From contig PMFP01000036.1 of NCBI GenBank assembly GCA_003155175.1, positions 323-9,974 of the forward strand: a stretch of 9,652 nucleotides of DNA, read 5' to 3'. Each line of letters begins with the position of its first letter. The first letter of the stretch is position 1. The DNA comes from Vulcanimicrobiota bacterium. Lineage in GTDB: Bacteria; Vulcanimicrobiota; Vulcanimicrobiia; Vulcanimicrobiales; Vulcanimicrobiaceae. Shown here one piece after another: positions 6,997 through 9,652 of this stretch. The position numbers and the translations under genes were made by a program. Below the pieces are notes generated by a model, which did not search any database, was not told where the DNA came from, and was given only the letters and a program-made list of their open reading frames with translations.

Positions 6997-7974
6997 CTGT
7001 TCACATACGTAGTGCGGCGGACGTTGCAATCGATTCCGCTCCTGCTTTTGATCTCAATGATCTTGTTTCTCATCCTGGATAAAGCGCCCGGCGGCCCGCT
7101 CGCGCCCTATTTGCAGAACCCGCACATCACCCCGGCCGACATCGCCCGTCTCAAGCACAATCTCGGTCTCGACCAGCCGCTCCCCGTCCGGTACGTGAAA
7201 TGGCTCGGCCAGGTCCTGCGGGGCGACCTGGGCTATTCCACGAGCAATTCCGAGCCGGTGCTCCAAGCGATGCTGGAGCGCTTGCCGGCCACGCTCGAAC
7301 TGATGGGCGCCTCGACCCTGATCGCCATCGTCGTCGGCATCGGCGCGGGGATTTTCTCGGCAGTCCGGCCGTACACGTTTGCCGATTATTTCATCACGAC
7401 GTTTGCGTTCTTCGGCCAGTCCATGCCGGTCTTCTGGCTCGCCCTTATGATGCAACTCGCGTTCGCGGTGCACGGGATACCGCTGCCGTTCGGATATCAG
7501 ATTCAATTGCCGTCGGCGGGGCTTGCCGACAACGTGGATTCGTTTAGTTTGGGCGACCGGCTTTCGCATTTGATTTTACCGGCGGTGGTGCTGTCGGTGC
7601 TCTCGCTCGCGCTGTACAGCCGCTTCATGCGATCCTCCATGCTCGAAGTGACGCAGACCGACTACATGCGCACCGCGGCCGCCAAGGGACTCGCGCCGCG
7701 CACCATCATCTTCAAACACGGCCTTAAGAACGCGCTTATTCCCGTCGTGACGGTCATCGCGCTCTCGCTGCCCGGCCTCATCGCCGGCGCGGTCGTGACC
7801 GAAACGATCTTCTCGTGGCCGGGAATGGGACGCTTGTTCATCAACGCATTGCAGCAAGAAGACATCGCGCTGCTGATGGGCTATCTGTGCGTGATCGCGT
7901 TCCTGGTCGTGCTCTTCAATCTGCTGGCCGACATCACGTACGCGTGGCTCGACCCGCGCGTGAAGTACGACTAA
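6997..7974 (+). CDS. dppB: Peptide/nickel-type ABC transporter permease, DppB family
   Basis: This inner-membrane permease has about six transmembrane segments and pairs with a DppC-type partner. The first helix is IPLLLLISMILFLIL. Family blocks follow: LGLDQPLPVRYVKWL, GDLGYS, the EAA loop DYMRTAAAKGLAPRTIIFKHGLKNALIP, and ETIFSWPGMGRL near the C-terminus, ending in a soluble tail DPRVKYD. From GTG 7012 the protein would have 320 residues and would begin directly at RRTLQSIP. Codons back to CTG 6997 add FTYVV, restoring the usual family N-terminus (M-x-x-Y-x-x-RR-x-LQ-x-IP), and a GGAGGG site is well placed for CTG, so I annotate 325 residues from 6997. Substrate may be di- or oligopeptides, nickel or another small solute. 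No binding protein or ATPase is in the window. It directly follows kce. Confidence 0.9.
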   Translation: MFTYVVRRTLQSIPLLLLISMILFLILDKAPGGPLAPYLQNPHITPADIARLKHNLGLDQPLPVRYVKWLGQVLRGDLGYSTSNSEPVLQAMLERLPATLELMGASTLIAIVVGIGAGIFSAVRPYTFADYFITTFAFFGQSMPVFWLALMMQLAFAVHGIPLPFGYQIQLPSAGLADNVDSFSLGDRLSHLILPAVVLSVLSLALYSRFMRSSMLEVTQTDYMRTAAAKGLAPRTIIFKHGLKNALIPVVTVIALSLPGLIAGAVVTETIFSWPGMGRLFINALQQEDIALLMGYLCVIAFLVVLFNLLADITYAWLDPRVKYD

Positions 7975-7975
7975 C

Positions 7976-8914
7976 GTGTCAACGGGTTCGGTCCTGATCT
8001 CTCCGGCCGGCATCGAAGACGACGATCTTCAGATGACCAAAGTCACGTTCTGGCGGCGATTGCGGCGGCATCGTCTTGCGGTCGCCGGCTTCGTCGTGCT
8101 CGCGTTCATCGTGCTCTGCGCGGTGTTCGCGCCGCAGCTCTCGCCCTTCGACCCGACCTACATCGACCCGCACTGGCAAGGCAATCCGCTGCCGCCGTGT
8201 TTCGTGAACTCGTCGCAGTGCGCCGGACACATTCTGGGTACCGACGAGGTCGGACGCGATCTGCTTTCGCGGTTGCTTTTCGGCGCGCGCATCTCGCTGA
8301 CGGTCGCCTTCTTCGCGGTCGTGATGGAAGTCGTGATCGGCACGATCCTGGGAGCGCTGGCCGGATACTACGGCGGCTGGGTCGACTACGTGATCATGCG
8401 CGTCACGGACGTATTCTTGTCCATTCCGTTGCTGCCGCTGCTGCTGGTCCTGACCGGCATCGTCGCCGCCAGTTCGTCAAAGGCGTCGCTCAGCTTCCTC
8501 ACGATCGTCATCATCATCGGCGCCCTCTCGTGGCCGGGCGTGGCGCGTCTGGTGCGCGCGACCTTCTTGAGCCTGCGCGAGCGCGAATTTGCCGAAGCGG
8601 CGCGCGCGGTCGGGAACAACGATTTCCGGATCATCTTCCGCCATCTGCTGCCCAACGCCATCGCCCCGATCGTCGTTCAGGCGACCTTGGACGTGGCCAA
8701 CGTGATCGTGCTGGAATCGACGCTCTCATTCTTGGGCTTCGGAATCCAGCCGCCGACGGCATCCTGGGGAAATATGCTGGCGAACGCCCAAGCCACGCTC
8801 GAGCAGGCCTGGTGGGTTGCGGTGCTGCCGGGCCTCTGCATCCTCTTTACGGTGCTGGCGATCAATTATATCGGGGACGGTCTGCGCGATGCGCTTGACC
8901 CCAATATGCGCTAG
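7976..8914 (+). CDS. dppC: Peptide/nickel-type ABC transporter permease, DppC family
   Basis: The 312-residue membrane protein starts with GTG one base after the dppB TAA, so the two are coupled; ATG 8033 is an alternative start that would remove 19 residues. A hydrophilic N-terminus is followed by WRRLRRHRLAVAGFVVLAFIVL, the typical first helix. Other family marks are HILGTDEVGRDLLSRLLFGARISL, the EAA loop EFAEAARAVGNNDFRIIFRHLLPN, LESTLSFLGFGIQPPTASWGNML, and the C-terminal NYIGDGLRDALDPNMR. It forms the heterodimeric channel with the DppB-like protein. The extracytoplasmic loop before the GTDE block carries a short insertion with two cysteines ten residues apart (PPCFVNSSQCAGH), which could form a disulfide. 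It is the last gene of the operon, 23 bp before a terminator hairpin. Substrate is not decidable from sequence. Confidence 0.93.
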   Translation: MSTGSVLISPAGIEDDDLQMTKVTFWRRLRRHRLAVAGFVVLAFIVLCAVFAPQLSPFDPTYIDPHWQGNPLPPCFVNSSQCAGHILGTDEVGRDLLSRLLFGARISLTVAFFAVVMEVVIGTILGALAGYYGGWVDYVIMRVTDVFLSIPLLPLLLVLTGIVAASSSKASLSFLTIVIIIGALSWPGVARLVRATFLSLREREFAEAARAVGNNDFRIIFRHLLPNAIAPIVVQATLDVANVIVLESTLSFLGFGIQPPTASWGNMLANAQATLEQAWWVAVLPGLCILFTVLAINYIGDGLRDALDPNMR

Positions 8915-8924
8915 CATATAGACT
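8895..8924 (+). promoter_or_regulatory. Possible sigma70-type promoter for tRNA-Leu
   Basis: TTGACC at 8895-8900 (five of six matches to the -35 consensus) is followed after 16 nt by TATAGA (8917-8922) or after 18 nt by TAGACT (8919-8924). It overlaps the end of the dppC-like gene, whose LDP codons account for part of the -35. Initiation would fall near 8930, just before the hairpin at 8938-8955. Confidence 0.35.
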
Positions 8925-8937
8925 ACGCTACGGAAGC

Positions 8938-8960
8938 GGCCGCCCCGGGGCGGCCTTTTA
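8938..8960 (+). terminator. Rho-independent terminator after the dppC-like gene
   Basis: A 7-bp all-GC stem (GGCCGCC / GGCGGCC, 8938-8944 with 8949-8955) closes a CCGG loop and is followed by TTTT (8956-8959). It lies 23 bp after the dppC stop and probably ends the kamB-dppC operon. The U-tract is short, so some readthrough into the tRNA is plausible. Confidence 0.8.
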
Positions 8961-8970
8961 GCCCTCTAAT

Positions 8971-9057
8971 GCGCAAGTGGCGGAACTGGTAGACGCACTA
9001 GCTTGAGGGGCTAGCGGGAGCAATCTCGTGCTGGTTCGAGTCCAGTCTTGCGCACCA
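8971..9057 (+). tRNA. tRNA-Leu, anticodon GAG
   Basis: This is an 87-nt type II tRNA. Acceptor stem GCGCAAG (8971-8977) pairs with CTTGCGC (9047-9053), followed by discriminator A9054 and an encoded CCA (9055-9057). The anticodon stem is CTAGC/GCTAG (8998-9002 with 9010-9014) around loop TTGAGGG, giving anticodon GAG at 9005-9007, which reads CUC and CUU. A long variable arm (~9015-9030) and a T arm CTGG-TTCGAGT-CCAG (9031-9045) are as expected for leucine. It starts only 10 nt after the upstream terminator's U-tract. Confidence 0.97.
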
Positions 9058-9163
9058 GTTTTGCCGCTTTGCGACGCCGATGCCGGCGTCGCTACGGGCC
9101 TCGTGGCCACAAGGCCACTTCGGCCCTAGGCTCCTTGGCCTCGGCGCCGCAAAGCGGCAAAAC
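9058..9163. repeat. Palindromic element with flanking ACCA direct repeats (MITE- or REP-like)
   Basis: The ends form an inverted repeat of 23 bp with one mismatch (9058-9080 against 9141-9163; A9074 opposite C9147), beginning GTTTTGCCGC and ending GCGGCAAAAC. The interior folds again: GTGGCC-ACAA-GGCCAC (9103-9118) inside GGGCC/GGCCC (9096-9100 with 9122-9126). The element begins at the base after the tRNA CCA and is flanked by ACCA on both sides (9054-9057 and 9164-9167), resembling a target-site duplication. It has no U-tract after its 3' arm, so it is not a standard terminator. Without it, the tRNA would end 14 nt before its downstream terminator. No coding capacity is seen. Confidence 0.7.
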
Positions 9164-9181
9164 ACCACGCGTGCGGATTTA

Positions 9182-9204
9182 AAAAGCGGCCAACGGCCGC
9201 TTTT
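9182..9204. terminator. Bidirectional rho-independent terminator downstream of tRNA-Leu
   Basis: The 10-bp perfect stem AAAAGCGGCC / GGCCGCTTTT (9182-9191 with 9195-9204) has a 3-nt loop AAC and reads as a GC stem followed by T-run on both strands. It most likely ends tRNA-Leu transcription on the plus strand. It could also stop transcription arriving from the minus-strand gene at 9652-9483. Confidence 0.8.
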
Positions 9205-9482
9205 GTTTTGCTGCGACGACGGTGTTGTTATTTCCGAACCGTGCGCGTTGCGGCGCTGGTACCATATGCCGACGGCGACCAATGGCGCACATCGAAACGA
9301 ACGTGAGAGTCTCTGCCGCTATGTAAGCCGGCGCCCTGGCACCGCCGCGCCAAAACCACTGCACACCAACTCCGAGCAAACCAAAAACTCCCGACCATCG
9401 GAGAACTCGCCTCAATATTTGCTCGTCGCGTCCTTCTCCGACGCGGGGAAGGCTCACGGCCGATGATTTCTCGCGCAGCGAA
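9205..9482. other. Intergenic stretch without a supported gene
   Basis: About 280 bp lie between the tRNA terminator and the end of the partial minus-strand gene. The sequence looks less GC-biased than its surroundings, with A/C-rich patches near 9345-9400. Open frames exist on both strands, but their translations lack family features and one runs back through the terminator and palindrome. I see no RNA gene or clear promoter here. Confidence 0.5.
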
Positions 9483-9652
9483 TCATATGCCCCGGTAGCC
9501 GCGGGGTGGGGCGCCGCTGCTGCGGCGATAGGAAACGACGGCCATTCCCAGTTCGGCGATGCCGAAGAAGATGTACGCGATGCCGAAAGCGGTCTGGCCG
9601 TCGCCGTGCGTGCGGTGGTGCGTGAGGCTCAGGATGCCCGTGGCGATAAACA
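9483..9652 (-). CDS. Hypothetical small membrane protein, C-terminal part (5' end beyond window)
   Basis: Reading the minus strand from 9650, an open frame of 55 residues ends at TGA 9485-9483; the start lies beyond the window edge. The visible part has a hydrophobic segment after a His-rich turn (LTHHRTHGDGQ), then TAFGIAYIFFGIAELGMAVVSYRR, which looks like one transmembrane helix, and a short hydrophilic Gly/Arg/Pro-rich tail. This resembles the end of a small multi-pass integral membrane protein, but I do not recognise a family. Codon use is consistent with a GC-rich gene. With so little of it visible, the function is unknown and even its reality is moderately supported. Confidence 0.5.
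   Translation of the reverse strand, partial: FIATGILSLTHHRTHGDGQTAFGIAYIFFGIAELGMAVVSYRRSSGAPPRGYRGI

Noticed and set aside
8998..9282. Minus-strand open frame of 94 codons containing ARLDSNQH
   Set aside because: This peptide is a well-known artefact of translating the antisense strand of a tRNA gene; the frame also crosses the palindrome and terminator.
9179..9457. Minus-strand open frame of 92 codons with a hydrophobic patch
   Set aside because: It has no recognisable motif, runs into the bidirectional terminator, and has no convincing ribosome-binding site; a decayed gene is possible but unsupported.
9080..9466. Plus-strand open frame of 128 codons
   Set aside because: It runs through the palindromic element and the terminator, and its translation has no domain or coding-like composition.
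1..9652. CRISPR array, rRNA or defence system
   Set aside because: No regularly spaced direct repeats, rRNA-like sequence or defence-associated protein motifs were seen.

Overview
The window is GC-rich bacterial DNA with densely packed protein genes, a type II tRNA-Leu and rho-independent terminators. The taxon cannot be fixed from sequence alone. An uncultured GC-rich lineage such as Eremiobacterota/Vulcanimicrobiota would fit, but that is a weak guess.

Layout from left to right. (1) 1-1388 (+): the 3' part of a gene encoding HEAT repeats, a Pro/Ala-rich linker and a C-terminal cyclophilin-type peptidyl-prolyl isomerase domain. (2) 3514-1393 (-): a tightly packed operon of a ModB/WtpB/CysT-type ABC permease, a monofunctional proline dehydrogenase and D-aminoacyl-tRNA deacylase (dtd). 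It meets gene 1 tail to tail with a 4-bp gap. (3) 3515-3587: a short divergent intergenic region. An 18-bp perfect inverted repeat lies at its edge, over the permease start, and looks like an operator. (4) 3588-8914 (+): kamB, kamC, kce, dppB-like and dppC-like genes with short gaps, ending at a hairpin terminator (8938-8960). (5) 8971-9057 (+): tRNA-Leu(GAG) with an encoded CCA. It is followed by a ~106-bp palindromic element flanked by ACCA direct repeats, then the probable tRNA terminator (9182-9204). (6) 9205-9482: no gene seen. (7) 9483-9652 (-): the C-terminal end of a small membrane-like protein of unknown function.

The central theme is lysine fermentation. In the known pathway, lysine goes to beta-lysine (KamA), then to 3,5-diaminohexanoate (KamDE, B12- and PLP-dependent). 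This is oxidised by Kdd to 3-keto-5-aminohexanoate, which Kce cleaves with acetyl-CoA to 3-aminobutyryl-CoA and acetoacetate; Kal then makes crotonyl-CoA. The window holds the two putative KamDE reactivase subunits (KamB P-loop protein, KamC MutS-like ATPase) and Kce, but not KamA, KamDE, Kdd or Kal. Two peptide/nickel-type ABC permeases follow in apparent operon order, which suggests that uptake of peptides or a related solute is coupled to lysine breakdown. The divergent operon carries proline dehydrogenase, so amino-acid catabolism sits on both sides of the shared regulatory region.

Points most worth a second look are the split lysine cluster joined to a permease pair, a probable non-canonical CTG start on the dppB-like gene, the operator-like palindrome, the palindromic insertion-like element at the tRNA 3' end, and a terminator-like hairpin between the only visible promoter and the tRNA.
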